Notes: generated by a model not told the origin, from the letters alone. A stretch of 64,000 nucleotides of DNA from Diprion similis (GCF_021155765.1 NC_060118.1:6014001-6078000), one strand, 5' to 3'; positions 46,200-58,660 are shown, numbered from the stretch's first letter. A program made the numbers and translations.

Positions 46200-49075
46200 G
46201 ATACTCTAATTTTCTTTCCTCTTTTGAACCTTACAACTTTTGGTTTACGAGTTATTTGATTCGATTGATTAAAAATGATACACCCTATACATATATCTAT
46301 ACGTATGACAAGATTTCGTATCGCGATATCTCCACGTGAAAATAATTCACATGTCATTATAATCGCGAAACGGATGTTGCGGTAGAACGCATTTTTTTCT
46401 CATATGGGAAAGTCCATACAAGGTTCTTGTTACATTCTCGTGGTTATTCCTGAGATCAGCAAAAGAAGTAAAGTGTAAAGAAAATTTTCAATCACTGTTG
46501 CGGTAAAAATATATCGACTCTCACATTTAGGGGACATAGTATATTGAGTATCAAGGCGGCAAACTCAGTATTTTCTGGCCAAGATTAAGTTTGCAATATG
46601 CGCCGTAGGTAATCCAAAGATACGGTTAACTAGAATATGTTACGTGTTTTTTCACAAAGCACGAAATCATGGGTAGGATTGCGGAATGTCAGATTTTTTT
46701 GCGACAGCACGTGCGCGTAGTACAGAGAAGATCATTTTTAACTCCTAGGATTTAAAAGTGGTTTTTTCAGTACTTCGCGCATGCGCATTCGCAAACTCAC
46801 TTTGCCGTTTTAGTGACGGGTACTTCGCGTAAGAAAAACACGCGTGAAAATATGCGTAAAATATGTTCGCGCTGCATAAAATGTGTTTTCACCGCAGCAT
46901 CCGTTTTGCGATAATTATGACATAGGATTGTTTCGAGATCAAGATATTGCAAAACGAAATGCGTGCGTACCGGAAAAATTGACAGGGAATTACTGCAATT
47001 CCAAGTTGTTGACCAGTTGATTTACAACCGCTACGCAACATGTTTGTGGCTCGACGATCCTTCATGATCTCTGTTGCATTGATTTTTTGGTCAGTGGTAA
47101 TAAGTGTTGACGGCTCCAGACAAGCAGTGCGATCTTTTGTCACGTCCAACTTGGTGCAAAAAATGCAGAATCTCTCTTTTACTGTATCAGGCTGGTTTAA
47201 TATTTCTTACCGAGAAGTGCCACGGAGGTTAATCGAAAATGGAAGTGCTCAAACTTTCTTCTCAATCTGCTGTTCCTTGCAAAAGGCCCGAGTCCACCTT
47301 AGTTGCGAACAAGATGTGACCAACTTCTCCTTACCCAGAATCAGAGAATCGGTCGAAAACGACAGCAATGTACTGAACGAGCCAGGCCAAAATTCTCGCT
47401 CAGTTGTAAAAGATCCGTGCACTTTTCGTTGCATGAAAACGTCGTTGCCAGAGCGTTATTACTTGCTACGAAATGGATTGCTATACACTCCTAATTCTGC
47501 TGAAGGTTCGCTGTCGGATATGAATCATTACTGCTTTTTTCGCGACCCAGGATCGTCGGAGTATCGGGTTAAAGTATGTTACTCATGGGTGGTCCGAACC
47601 CTATGGGACATATTGTTCGTGATGCTCGCCGTTTTAGTCATGCTCGTCATCTTCATCGGCTACACCATCGTACCAGAACTTCGTAATCTTAACAGAAAGA
47701 TGTTTCGTAGTTACATCGCCACTTACATTGGCGTATACGTCGGGGCGTTGATGGTCTTAGTTACAACTGGCAATGAGTCAAAAGCTTACACTACCTTGTG
47801 TAACCTATTCCGTAATATCAGCATTCCAAATTATAATTGTTTCCTGCGTTTTTGAATCTTTATGCTCCAATATGAAGTATTCATTAACTCACCTTTTAAA
47901 TTTCAGTAAGTTTGACCCAGTATTTTGCGGGGTGTTGTACGCTTTGGCTGAACGTGATGAGTTACAATATCTGGAAAACGTTTCGGTAAGTTTTGGATGT
48001 GAGTGATTCAAAGTTGATATCCACGGATTTTGGAATAGGTAGATATCTGATCCTGAATCGGCTATCTGGTATTTTAGGACGCTCGATCGATTGGCCAGCA
48101 TACACAGGAACGTGAACAGCGAAGGTTTATTTGGTACGCGACTTACGTATGGGGGTTTCCCGCCCATTGGATCATATACATTGGATCTGGTGAACTCATT
48201 TTGAATTACGTGCCAACATTTATGAACGACACGACGCGTAAGTTTTTAAAATTTCCGACTTTGGTAAACGACATTTCTCAGAAAACCAAATTTTTTTTCA
48301 GATATCATTCCAAACAAATCAGTTGTTTTCTTATGTTTCGTATAGGATACCATTTTATAACGTGGAGTTCTTCGATAGCGGTAACAGCTTTTTTTGCTTG
48401 CAACGCGTACTTCTACACCTCGACCGCGCTCAGGATCAGAAATCAAAGGAAGGAAATAGAATACCCGATAGACGGGATAACAGGCACACGGATAATGCTG
48501 AACAATGGTGAGTTGAATTTTTCATTTAAAGTTACCTCATTCTAGGAATGAGAGACAGTAATAGTGTCTGCCAGTCTATTCTCCGGAGTAGAGAAGCAAA
48601 GTAATAGTCTCGTTCATTCTCCGTCAGGTTCAACTTTTACCTGAAATTATGCGTGATAATGGGAGGTCACATAATAATCTGGGCAGTCTGGCTTGTTTGG
48701 CGCACACATCTTTTTACACATATACTAGCGCTCTTGGAATTAATGCAGAGTACCCTCATATTCTTCGTATGCCTATGGAAGGACAATATCAAACGATCCG
48801 TTTATCAGCAACTTAGGCCTGCGCTGCTACAAGTGCAGCATTTTTTTGCTAGGGCTAAAACCACTGAAATAGCACATCTATAAACACTTTGTCGCCTTCA
48901 TCGCAAACAGTTTTCATAATCCCTGGTGACACGGATCAGCGATAAAGTCTGGTCTCGATCTCTAAAGCTTCGTGGTTCCTAAAATTTCCTTACCAGCTGT
49001 AGGTATTGTGTTAGCTACACAATCCTAACCTCTGAGATAAAAATTTCAGTGATGCGCGGCGTTGTTTTTGGTGCA
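46200..49075 (+). repeat. Segmental duplication, left copy (methuselah-like A unit)
   Basis: About 2.9 kb, including the whole methuselah-like A locus and about 0.85 kb of 5' flank, is repeated at 51815-54715. Shared flank words include ACATAGTATATTGAGTA and GGATTTAAAAGTGGTTTTTT. Its left edge contains the right terminus (to about 46288, ACACCCTATA) of the MITE that is complete at 51507-51936. Confidence 0.85.
47040..48883 (+). pseudogene. Methuselah-like GPCR copy A, two frameshifts
   Basis: Exon blocks 47040-47811, 47907-47985, 48078-48237, 48346-48507 and 48628-48883 correspond one to one with intact copy B. Exon 1 is open: a signal peptide MFVARRSFMISVALIFWSVV, a Cys-containing ectodomain (CCSLQKARVHLSCEQD), and TM1-TM2 around GYTIVPELRNLN. 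Exon 3 starts GACGCTCGATCG where B has GACGCTGCGATCG, so one base is missing. Exon 4 has a second 1-base deficit near 48475 (GACGGGATAACAGG against GACAAGACAAACAGG). Together these shift the frame and lead to a stop in exon 5. Exon 1 has 12 extra codons relative to B. The damage is recent, as the rest is well preserved; assembly errors or a polymorphic null allele are alternatives. An mRNA could still encode a truncated ectodomain plus the first TMs. Confidence 0.8.
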
Positions 49076-51506
49076 TTCGGTACCACAGTTACGTCCCATC
49101 ACCATCACTTATCGACGTGCAACTGAACATAAGAGAGTCTTATGCGCTCTTACTAGTGTTTTCAGATCCTTATCGACGAACACAGATACTATCATAGTGT
49201 GTACTATTCTTGTACTGACAGTCCTTATATCTCACATCGTCTCTTGTTTCGTCATCGACTGAAGATGTATAAAAACTGCTAGCCTAATGTTCCGTAACCG
49301 AAAATGCATAGACAAATGAGTCGTCGGTATAGGCTGGTACGTAAAGACTACAAGAACTAATGTTACCATGACGTGTACCCAGATGGATAATGCAGTGTCG
49401 GGTATTATTATGACTATCAAATGATCACCAATTTAAATTTCTAAATTCATATTTAGGTAAATGGCCGATGGAGTTATAATAAAGAGATGAAATTATATAG
49501 TCGTACTCATATGTTGCTTATGTACTTAGTCTAAGATATACGTCTAAGATTTTCATCACAATCGAAAAGGGAGCTGACGCATAAAATCAATTGTTCATGC
49601 TTCAATTAACGTTAAATTTTCAAGGCTTGTTTAAAGCCAGTGCATTTTTATTGGCAAAGTGAGACTTTTCCACACAAAAATAGTTATAGACGTATTTATT
49701 TGACATTAGTAAATGCACGATTGGTAATAAAATTTGAGTCCATATTTCAACAAGATCAGGTGAACTTCAGGCAATCATCAACGCAAAAATAATAGAAAAA
49801 CAAATTTCAAAATAATCTGGGTATTTTTTCACCTGAACTATCACTTTATTGCCCTATCACTTATTATCTCTCTGCCCTTATTTGTTGTTCCAATTAAGAA
49901 GCGAGTAAAATACTAAAACACGGCTACCGACCGAGATATTCATGATAATCTTAAGAAGGAGTGAGGAAAAGCAGTTTGGAATTTAAAGAACCTTGACACG
50001 AGGTAAAGTGAGAATTAAATTTATCCTTGATTACCTTGATCTTCAGGTAAAACCCTGAAGAAGTAATTCTCTGCATCTGACACACTCAACGCCATTACAC
50101 TCCCGATACCGGTTTTTTTTTGACTCCGCACGAGGATCTCACCTCGGAGTTCGCAGACTGACTGACTATACATATTCATATATATGAATATATGTATTCA
50201 TTGTAACAAATTCGGTTGTTACGAGGCTGCTACCTGTGTGAAAATCGCACTCACCTGCATTGCTGTCGTTCCTTCACTAGCCGTGTCATTTTGCCCTGCA
50301 TCCCGTCAAGCTAATGCTCGTTCGCGAAAACTCGGTTTTCTTCGGATATCGTCGGGAGCCGTCGGTTAATCGGCGATTACCTCCGAGGTATGAGTAACGT
50401 CGCCTATGTTCGGACGTCATCGTCTTCCGTCGGTCAACGTCGTATGGACGCTGGTGGGGCAGGCGACAGCTACCCGTTACAATATTATAGTATTTATTCG
50501 AATGATATATTTTGAAAAAGTTTATAAAGTATTTGAGAATTATTACACTCAATATAAAACAATTCATAGGTGAAATAGTTTATTAACATTAAAGACTTTT
50601 TCAAAATATTTCATTTGAATAAATATAGAGAATGAATTATTTGAAATTCACAACGCAAAAAAAAAGTCAGATGGAATAATTACTCTCCTTAGTTTGTTTT
50701 TTGGCTGGCTCATTTTGCCCCCTACTCTACAATCGAGTAAGTATTAAGTAATTGCGTGAAATTATCAAAACTTATAATAAATCACAAAACATGTTATGGT
50801 AGATCAAATATTTGTCATTTTCAAAAATTCATAGCTCGAAAACCAGTTTGATTCTAAACTTGAAAGTTTTAGAGTTGTTTAGGTATACAATGAAGTATGA
50901 TCCGTGAAAATTTCATAGGATTTCGTGTTGATAGAAAAAAGTTATAGTTATTCAAAAACAGCGTGTTTTTAAAAATCAACCTACTTCATGTGACGATATC
51001 TCAGTGGAATGGAAGTGATCAAGCAAAAATAGGGCGGATATCATCAGAATATACCTTGACGGAAAATATAAGCTGTCAACCATCCTTCCATTTCCAAAAA
51101 TGTAGTTTTGAGAGCCTTTGGAAAATAAGAAAAATTTTATTAAAATAGCAGTCCATGTGGTAGCTACCAGCTGAACCGGCGGTTTATGAGTTTGAATCGA
51201 GCGGGATATGAGTTTGAACTGACTAACTATTTTTTTCTTGAAAATATATGGTTGACAAAGAAACATGCCATTTAGTTGCAATCTCTGAGTCATATGGAAG
51301 CTGAGATATGAATTTTTGAAACTGATTGAAAAATCGACTTCTTTCAAATTTCAAAAAATTCTCCAGCGGCCGGATTTGGGCATATCAAGCTCAAATTTTC
51401 AGGATCATCTATTTTTCTGATCTACTTCTGAGAAAAAGACGAATCGGTGACCCACCCCCGCAACTTTTCCGCGAAAAGTAATGGATCTGCCCATACATAT
51501 GTATAA
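49076..51506. other. Spacer between methuselah-like copies; no gene seen
   Basis: Short ORFs only (for example 50976-51347 on the minus strand, 123 codons), with no recognised domain. A more GC-rich patch lies at about 50230-50470. Nothing conserved was identified. Confidence 0.45.
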
Positions 51507-51936
51507 TACAGGATGTCTCATTTTAATGAATCCAGTCGAATATTTCGAAAAACAAAGGTGTGAGTGAAAAATATTTCAGACAAAAGTTGCAAGGTTCAAA
51601 GATTCAAAACTCATAAACCAAGTACGACGGGAATCTTCCGTAGCAGCTTCACCGGCTCGTATCTCATCACCAGTTGAGTTCAGGTGGTAAGTATGCAGGT
51701 AATTTTTTATGCAAAATGTGCTACTCTTTCAGATTCCGGTGAAGAACAAAATACTGATCTGGTTAAAAAAAGCGAGTAGACCGTCATATGAGCTTGGCGG
51801 GTCTACTTACGGAAAATCTAACACTCTCAGTTTCTTTCCTCTTTCAAGCCTTCCAACTCTTGTCTAAAACATTTTTCACTCACACCTTTGGTTTGAGACA
51901 TATTTAATTGGATTAATTAAAACAACACACCCTGTA
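51507..51936. mobile_element. MITE with inverted repeats of about 83 bp upstream of methuselah-like B
   Basis: TACAGGATGTCTCATTTTAA at the left and TTAAAACAACACACCCTGTA at the right begin inverted repeats of about 83 bp; inside, AAAGGTGTGAGTGAAAAAT pairs with ATTTTTCACTCACACCTTT. Total length is about 430 bp with no ORF. The counterpart left of copy A keeps only the right terminus. Confidence 0.82.
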
Positions 51937-54715
51937 TACGTATACATACAACAAGATTTTTTACCTCGATATCTTCACGTAAAAATAATTCGCATGTTAT
52001 TATTACCGCGAAACGGCTGTTGCGGTAAAATGAATTTTTTCCTCATATGAGAAAGTCAATACAGGCTCTTGTTGCATTTCTGTGATTATTTTTGGGGTCA
52101 GCAAACGAAGTGTCGATTACGGAAGATTTTCAATCACTGCTGCAATAAAAATGTATCGACTTTCATATTTAAGGAACATAGTATATTGAGTAACAAAGCG
52201 GAAAACTCGGTTTTTTCGGGCCAAGCGTAAGTTTGCAGTATGAGTTGTAGGTGAGCCGAAGACTCAGCTTGTGTTGCACACAATTTTTTCTATAACAAGA
52301 GTACGTTATGTGCTTTTTCACGAAGCACGAAATTGACGTCAGGCCTGCGTAATGTCAGATTTGTTTGCAACAGCGCGTGCACGTAGTACAGAGCAGACCA
52401 CTTTTAACTCCTAGGATTTAAAAGTGGTTTTTTCAGTACTTCGTGCATGCGCATTCGCAGATTCACTCTACCCTCGTAGAGACGGTTACATCGTGTAAGA
52501 AAAACACGCATGAAAAAATGCGTAAAATATGCTCGCGTTGCGCAAAATGTGTTTTCACCGCAGTATCCGTTTTGCGATAATTATGACACAGGATTATTTC
52601 GAGATCAAGATATCACGAAACGGAATACATCAGTACCGGAAAAATTGACAGGGAATTACTGCAATTCCAAGCTGTTGATCAGTTGGTTTTCAACCGCTAT
52701 GCAAGATGTTCGTGGCTCGACGTTCCTTCATGATCTCTGTTGCGTTGATTTTTTGGTCGGTGGTAATAAGTGTTGATGGCTCTAGACAAAAAATGCAAAA
52801 TCCCTCTTTTACTGTGTCAAGCCGGTTCAATATTTCTTTACGAGAAGTGCCACGGAGGTTAATCGAAACAGGAAGTGCTCAAACTCTCTTCTCGATCTGC
52901 TGTTCCTTGCAAAAGGCCCGAGTCCATCTTAGTTGCGAACAAGATGTGACCAACTTCTCCTTACCCAGAATCAGAGAATCGGTCGAAGACGACAGCGATG
53001 TACTGAACGAGCCAGGCCAAAATTCTCGCTTAGTTGTAAAAGATCCGTGCACTTTTCGTTGGATGAAAACGTCGTTGCCAGAGCGTTATTACTTGCTACG
53101 AAATGGATTGCTATACACTCCTAATTCTGCTGAAGGTTCGCTGTCGGATATGAATCATTACTGCTTTTTTCGCGACCCAGGATCGTCGGAGTATCGGGTT
53201 AAAGTGTGTTACTCATGGGTGGTCCGATCCCCATTGGACATATTGTTCGTGATGCTCGCCGTTTTGGTCATGGTGATCATCTTCATCGGCTACACCATCG
53301 TACCGGAACTTCGCAATCTTAACGGAAGGATATTTCGTAGTTACATCGCCACCTACATTGGCGTATACGTCGGGGCGCTGATGGTCTTAGTTACAACTGA
53401 AAATGAGTCAAAAGCTTACGCTACCTTGTGTGGCCTATTCTGTAATATCGGCATTCCAAATAATAATTTTTTTTCTATGTTTTAGAACTTGAGGAACTTG
53501 AGGAGCATGAAGCTCCTATATGAAATACATTTCATTAACTCAGCTTTTCAATTTCAGTAACTCTGACACGGTGTTTCGCGGGGTGTTGTGCGATTTGGCT
53601 GAACGTGATGAGTTACAATATATGGAAAACGTTTCGGTAAGTTTTGGATCTGAGTGATTCAAAATTGATATCCACGGATTTCGGAATAGGATGATATCCA
53701 ATCCTGAATCGGTTATGTGGTGTTTTAGGACGCTGCGATCGATCGGCCAGCATACGCAGGAACGTGAAAAACAAAGGTTCGTTTGGTACGCGATTTACGC
53801 ATGGGTCATTGCCCCCGTGTACATTGGAGTCGGTGAACTCATTCTGAATTATGTGCCAACATTTATGAACGACACGTCGCGTAAGTTTTCAAAATTGCTG
53901 ACTTTGATAAACAATATTTCTTAGCGGGCCAACCTTTTTCAGACATCATTCCAAACAGATGAGATGTTTTTTATGCTTCGTATATAATAGGATTCCCGTT
54001 TACAACGTGGAGTTGTTCGGTACCAGTGACAGTTTTTTTTGCTTGCAACGTATACTTCTACGCCTCGACCGCTCTCAGGATCAAACATCAGAGAAAGGCA
54101 ACAGCTTACCTGATAGACAAGACAAACAGGCATACAGATAATGCCGAACAATGGTGAGTCTAATTTTTGAGTTGAAGTTACCTCATTCTAGGAATGAGAA
54201 ACAGTAATACTTTCTGACAGTCTATTCTCCGGAGTAGAGAAGCAAAGTAATTGTCTCGTTCATTCTCCGTCAGGTTCAACTTGTACCTGAAATTATTCGT
54301 GATAATGGGAGGTCACATAATAATCTGGGCAATCTGGCTGGTTTGGCGCACATACTTTCTTACGCATATACTTGCGTTCCTCGAATTACTGCAGAGTATC
54401 CTGATATTCTTCGTATGTCTGTGGAAGGACAATATCAAGCGATCTGTCTACCAGCAACTTAGCCCTGCGCTGCTACAAATGCATCATTTTTTTGGTAGGG
54501 CTAAAACTACTGAAATAACTCATCTCTAAACTCTTCGTCACCTACATCGCAAACAGCTCCCCCAATCCTTGATGACATGGTTCAACGATAAAATCGAGCC
54601 TCGGTTGCTATCAAACCCCAGTGACTGAAAACTGCTTACCTGCTGTAGATATAGTGCTACCTACACAATCCTACCCTCAGTGATAGGAATTCCAGCCATA
54701 CGCGGCATTGTGTGT
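51815..54715 (+). repeat. Segmental duplication, right copy (methuselah-like B unit)
   Basis: Partner of 46200-49075, offset by about 5.67 kb. Similarity covers the promoter region, all exons and introns, and about 190 bp of 3' flank (CTACACAATCCTA near 54660 matches 49016). Confidence 0.85.
52706..54529 (+). CDS. Methuselah-like class B GPCR, intact copy B
   Basis: Exons 52706-53441, 53558-53636, 53729-53880, 53991-54153 and 54274-54529 join to 461 codons with phases 1,2,1,2. Methuselah-family receptors are insect seven-TM surface proteins with a disulfide-rich ectodomain, linked in Drosophila to stress resistance, ageing and secretion. Residues 1-25 form a signal peptide. The ectodomain has SICCSLQKARVHLSCEQ and DPCTFRWMKTSLPERYYLL. 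TM1-TM2 lie around GYTIVPELRNLNGRIFRSYI (about residue 180 onward). WLNVMSYNIWKTFR (TM3) is the family hallmark, then QRFVWYAIYAW (TM4), TTWSCSVPVTVFFACNVYFY (TM5), FNLYLKLFVIMGGHIIIWAI (TM6) and LQSILIFFVCLWKDNIKRSV (TM7). The exon 4 acceptor (ATAATAG at 53984-53990) is chosen because relics A and C keep an AG at the same point; a pyrimidine-rich acceptor 48 bp upstream would bring in an in-frame TGA. Confidence 0.88.
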
Positions 54716-54862
54716 ACCTATCTAAAGTTGACCTGCAACCTTCGTTTTTGTCAAAAAATTTCACACCAAAAAATTGTTCCCGAATTGCTCCTAATTGCTT
54801 TCTATTTCTTATTATTCACTCCCAATCAGATTTTGAGAAAATTTAAAAAAACGGAACTCATC

Positions 54863-55590
54863 AAAATGGCGCCAAATTCAAAGGAATGTTTGGAAAAACC
54901 GATGTTTATTCCAACGAAATAGGATAAGCTCTGAATTATTCCTCAATTGCTTCCAATCAGTCTATTATTTTTGTAGATTGCTTCTGCATGGTTTTGGGCC
55001 AAATTAGGAAAAACTAAAAAAGGGGTTTTCGGGAGGTGAAGTGTAGTCGATTCGATTGGACATGTAAGTGAGACAGATAAAGATATGTAAAATCTGATGA
55101 TTGCTACTAATTGTTCCTGAATCGCTAGTAATTGCTTCGTATATTTCATAATTTGCTACCTTATTGTTTTCGAGAAAACAGGGAAAAAGAGAGGCGCGAT
55201 TTTGGAGGTTACGTCGACAAGCGGCGAATCTAAATTCTATCCGATACAAATAGTATCAATTCGGTCCAAGTAACAATTGCTTCCAATTGCTTCTTGATCG
55301 TTTATAAGCATTCTCACAATTTAAACATTTGTTCCTGCCTAATTAACGAGAAAACTGAAATAAACCAAAGCGTATAATCGGCATACTACATGTCCAATCA
55401 AATTCAACAACACTTTGCCCCGTGAAAACCCTTTTTCTGGTTTTTCCCCGTTTGTCCCAAAATGATCCAAAAGCAATCTACAAACATGATACAATAATTG
55501 CGATCAATTGAGCAGTAATTCAGAGTCTATCCTATTCCGTTGGAATAAAAATCGATTTTCCAAACAATTGTTTAAATTTGACGCCATTTT
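54863..55590. mobile_element. Foldback element with arms of about 200 bp
   Basis: The left arm 54863-55062 (AAAATGGCGCCAAATTCAAA ... GATTGGACATGTA) is the imperfect inverse of 55388-55590 (TACATGTCCAATC ... TTTGACGCCATTTT). The loop of about 325 bp contains repeated AATTGCTTCC words. No ORF of note. Confidence 0.75.
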
Positions 55591-57660
55591 GTTCGGTGTC
55601 AGGTACCCGCAACGTTTCTCAAAAACCGTGTGAGAACGAATGGGAAAACAGAGATCCGAGTAAAGGGAAGAATAGATAAAAATTTCACTAATACGTTTCA
55701 ATTCGAAACAATTCGTACAATTAGACCTTTAAAAACGGTGTGAGATTGATATTTTGTCAGATTAAATGTATACGTAAATAAATCTGTGTAGTGGCTTATT
55801 TATTACAATTATTCATAAATCTGTACACTGAAAACGTTATGTCATGAATTATTTGTTCAACAGGTAGTTTTGTCATTTGGTTTTACAGGCAAATACGACG
55901 GTCATTATTGGTTTGTTTTTACGTTTTACTCAATTTGAAAAATTCGTTTTGATATGAACTGTTGAACTGAACTGCAACAAATCATCAATCAGGATTCACT
56001 TGAAGAATTGGTTTGTATCGCACATAACATAAAGGAATCCGAAACGTCGTATTTATTTGTGGATTAGCATTTGGTATTCTTTGAAAAGAATTCTTTCAGA
56101 TAAGAACAAAATTGTGATCATTCATTCACGTGATTTGTATTCTTTTAACAGAATTCATTTGGATCGATAAAACTAAATGAAAATCGAAATTGCAATTGAA
56201 ACGAATAAGCGGGAAAAATTTGAATTCATGTGGATAGGATGGGATATCAGAAGACCGATAAAAGTGAATAGAAATGAGTTCACTGATTGAAACGAAAGGA
56301 TTTTCATTAGAAACTCGTATACTCAATTCAGAAATTTGAAGAAATAGGATTGACAAGCATATGATAATCAATTCCGTTCAATTCTTTTCCATTTATTGGA
56401 AAAGTGATAAACATTTGCAATAGATTCCAAATGCAAAGTGCAACCAAGATAATTCAGCAAACGACACATAAAAAACACGGGAAAAGGAACCATAAATCGC
56501 GATTAGAAAACAACCCGTTATTTTCAGAACTGGGGGTATCTTGACTTTACGAAGAATACTGCTGGGTAATGCTTCAATAAATCGATTTAAGAGGAAAAAT
56601 GGAAAATGCTTCAAAAACGTAATTCAAACAGGTAAATGTAAATGGCTACTTTGGAAACATTCAAATAAAAAATGGAAAATAGGTATTTAAAATGGTTTAT
56701 AAAATGCGAAATGGTTTACATAATGAAACCATTTGTATATCTCATTTATAATACAACAGATGTTGATTATCTTTTTGTTTTTATATTTTTCACTTCATGT
56801 ATGCAGTATTCGCTTTGAGGAAGAACTGCTTCTTAAACGTGTCATCATTCATGCTTCTCCTTCTGGGTCGCATGATCATAGAATTGTAAGAAAACAATCG
56901 TTCTACTGGTTCAGATGCCGGCAAAGGCGTATCGTGGTTGACACTACTGGGTAAAGTGCTTCAACAGATTCATTTGAGATGAAAAATGGAAAATGCTTTT
57001 AAAAGCTTAATTTTAATGGGTAAATGTAAACGGATATTTTGATAACATTTAAAATATTAAATGCAAAATGCCTTTGACATCTCAAATGCCTATTTTAGAT
57101 GAAACCTTTTTAAATATTACCCAGCAGTGATGATGAAACATCCTATCAGGGCGTCACCGTTTGGTTCTCTTAACCAGTCGTCTCATGCTGCCATGTCTAA
57201 GAAAAAAGTTTCTAATCAGGAGTCTTTCTCTAAAGTAAATTGCACAACGATAGGCTATCACCATAAAACCGCGAAGAATACACAACCCCTCTCAAACCTC
57301 TCCTACGTTTTCATCTATTCAACCCTGATTTAGAGCAGAGAGCTCAGAAGAGATTCAGACGTTATAGAGAATTGAATTAGACGTCGAAGAGAGCAGATTT
57401 ACAATTAAACATCGCAGAGAATAGATTAAAAGATAGAATATAACGGAATCATAGAATTGTCAACAATCTCAGAACCTCCGAAATGTAGTAACATCTATGT
57501 GATTGTGACGTGTATCATCGGTTAGGTTAACCATTGTATAACTTACCACCATTAAGAACTTCACGGAGATTGTGCCAATAAATGTGCATTTAACCCTAGT
57601 GTTGATAAAAATAATTATTTCAATCACGCATTGTGACAGTTGGCACGATTTGAAACTGAG
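55591..57660. other. Spacer; repeats only
   Basis: AT-rich, with the direct repeat listed at 56548-57058. No gene recognised; the short ORFs show no known domain. Confidence 0.5.
56548..57058. repeat. Two direct repeat units about 390 bp apart
   Basis: CTGCTGGGTAATGCTTCAA and GAAAAATGGAAAATGCTT, followed by GGTAAATGTAAATGGCTA (56548-56665), recur as CTACTGGGTAAAGTGCTTCA, GAAAAATGGAAAATGCTT and GGTAAATGTAAACGGATA at about 56943-57058. Each unit is about 118 bp and quite diverged. Confidence 0.7.
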
Positions 57661-57765
57661 AGTACGTTCCAAAATTAGCTGCAGCGCAAAAAACTCTCTT
57701 ATAGGACAGAGGCAGAGCTAGTTACGAACTCGGCAGCGCAAAAGAGATAATTTCGGAACGCACCC
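57661..57765. mobile_element. MITE family 1, copy 3
   Basis: Starts GTACGTTCCAAAATTAGCTG, contains AGGACAGAGGCAGAG and CTCGGCAGCGCAAAAGAGAT, and ends TTTCGGAACGCACCC. It is about 25 bp shorter than the copy at 8017-8147 because the segment before the right terminus is missing. Confidence 0.72.
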
Positions 57766-58499
57766 TGAGTATTTTTAGAAATTGACGACATGTGAGAGAA
57801 GATTTGAAAAGTTGATCAGCAGATTTCCGAGATTAAATTGTGCAGCAAATCGAAACCATCATCTCGCATCGTTCCTCTCAAAACGTAAAACTACAGCAGT
57901 TCTGATGCTCGCAGTTAATTAGCTCGCAGAACGATGATTTCATTCTGACAATGTTTGCAATAATAAATACTGAGTACTGGCTGTACAATCAATGCTGACA
58001 CTAGTCAAAAAGTATATGCATATATTTGTTACATTTGGGTCCGTTGATTGGTGGATCAGAGTGAAGGTATGCAGGCGAATGGGCACATCGAATAACGTAG
58101 AATTTAAACGAAAAGGGAAACAGGACTGGAAAGTACATCGTAGAATTAATCACCAGTGAGTTATATCCAAATTCAAAGGAAATCTTTTGGTTTTTAGCTG
58201 TGATTCCTGATTGCTTGCTCGCAGCATATTCGGACTGCACGCAATCGATTTATATTATAAAATTACGTCGATATAGTGCATCGAAAAATTGATTCCAGCA
58301 ATTTGGAAAATCGTTGTTTACAGAAAAAATCCAATGGGGTAGCCTTACTTTTTTGGCGAAAACGTTTTTCGTCACGGAATTGATTTGAATGACCCTTTCT
58401 AGACTAATTGGACCCTCAGGAACGCAAAAAATGACATCATAAGAAATTAGTTCATTGCATGGGTAAAGATTGTAATTGGATAACAAAACAGAAGATCGG

Positions 58500-58660
58500 C
58501 TTACGTTGCAAACTCTCAAAAACGATAACCCTTTCAAATTCCTGAAAGTCAATTGAAAAACTTCGTAGCCTTTTCGTCCGCGTACCAAATTTATCAGTGT
58601 ATTCATGACGGATGGAACATCCCACACTTGGCAAGCATTTTTGACGTACTATCAGAACCT
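58500..58660 (-). pseudogene. Possible relic of the second Gr-like lineage
   Basis: The minus strand reads NACQVWDVPSVMNTLINLVR then KGYEVFQLTF. This parallels NALQVWDVSCIMCVLIDLAD and KSYVVILDIF in the fragment at 44025-44306, and the DNA shares ACATCCCACACTTGG. The fragment has no TM segment upstream and no clear splice sites. Its closeness to the other fragment is seen directly; the chemoreceptor identity of both is inference. Confidence 0.33.

Noticed and set aside
49062-49262. 66-codon hydrophobic ORF right of methuselah-like A
   Set aside because: It begins at the end of the segmental duplication, has no counterpart after copy B, and shows no receptor motif.
50230-50470. GC-richer patch as a possible conserved gene exon
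   Set aside because: No frame shows a recognisable protein and no splice context was found.
53941-53990. Pyrimidine-rich acceptor (CCAACCTTTTTCAG) as start of methuselah-like B exon 4
   Set aside because: It would include an in-frame TGA. The AG at 53989-53990 is kept at the same distance from the TM5 motif in copies A and C and gives an open frame.
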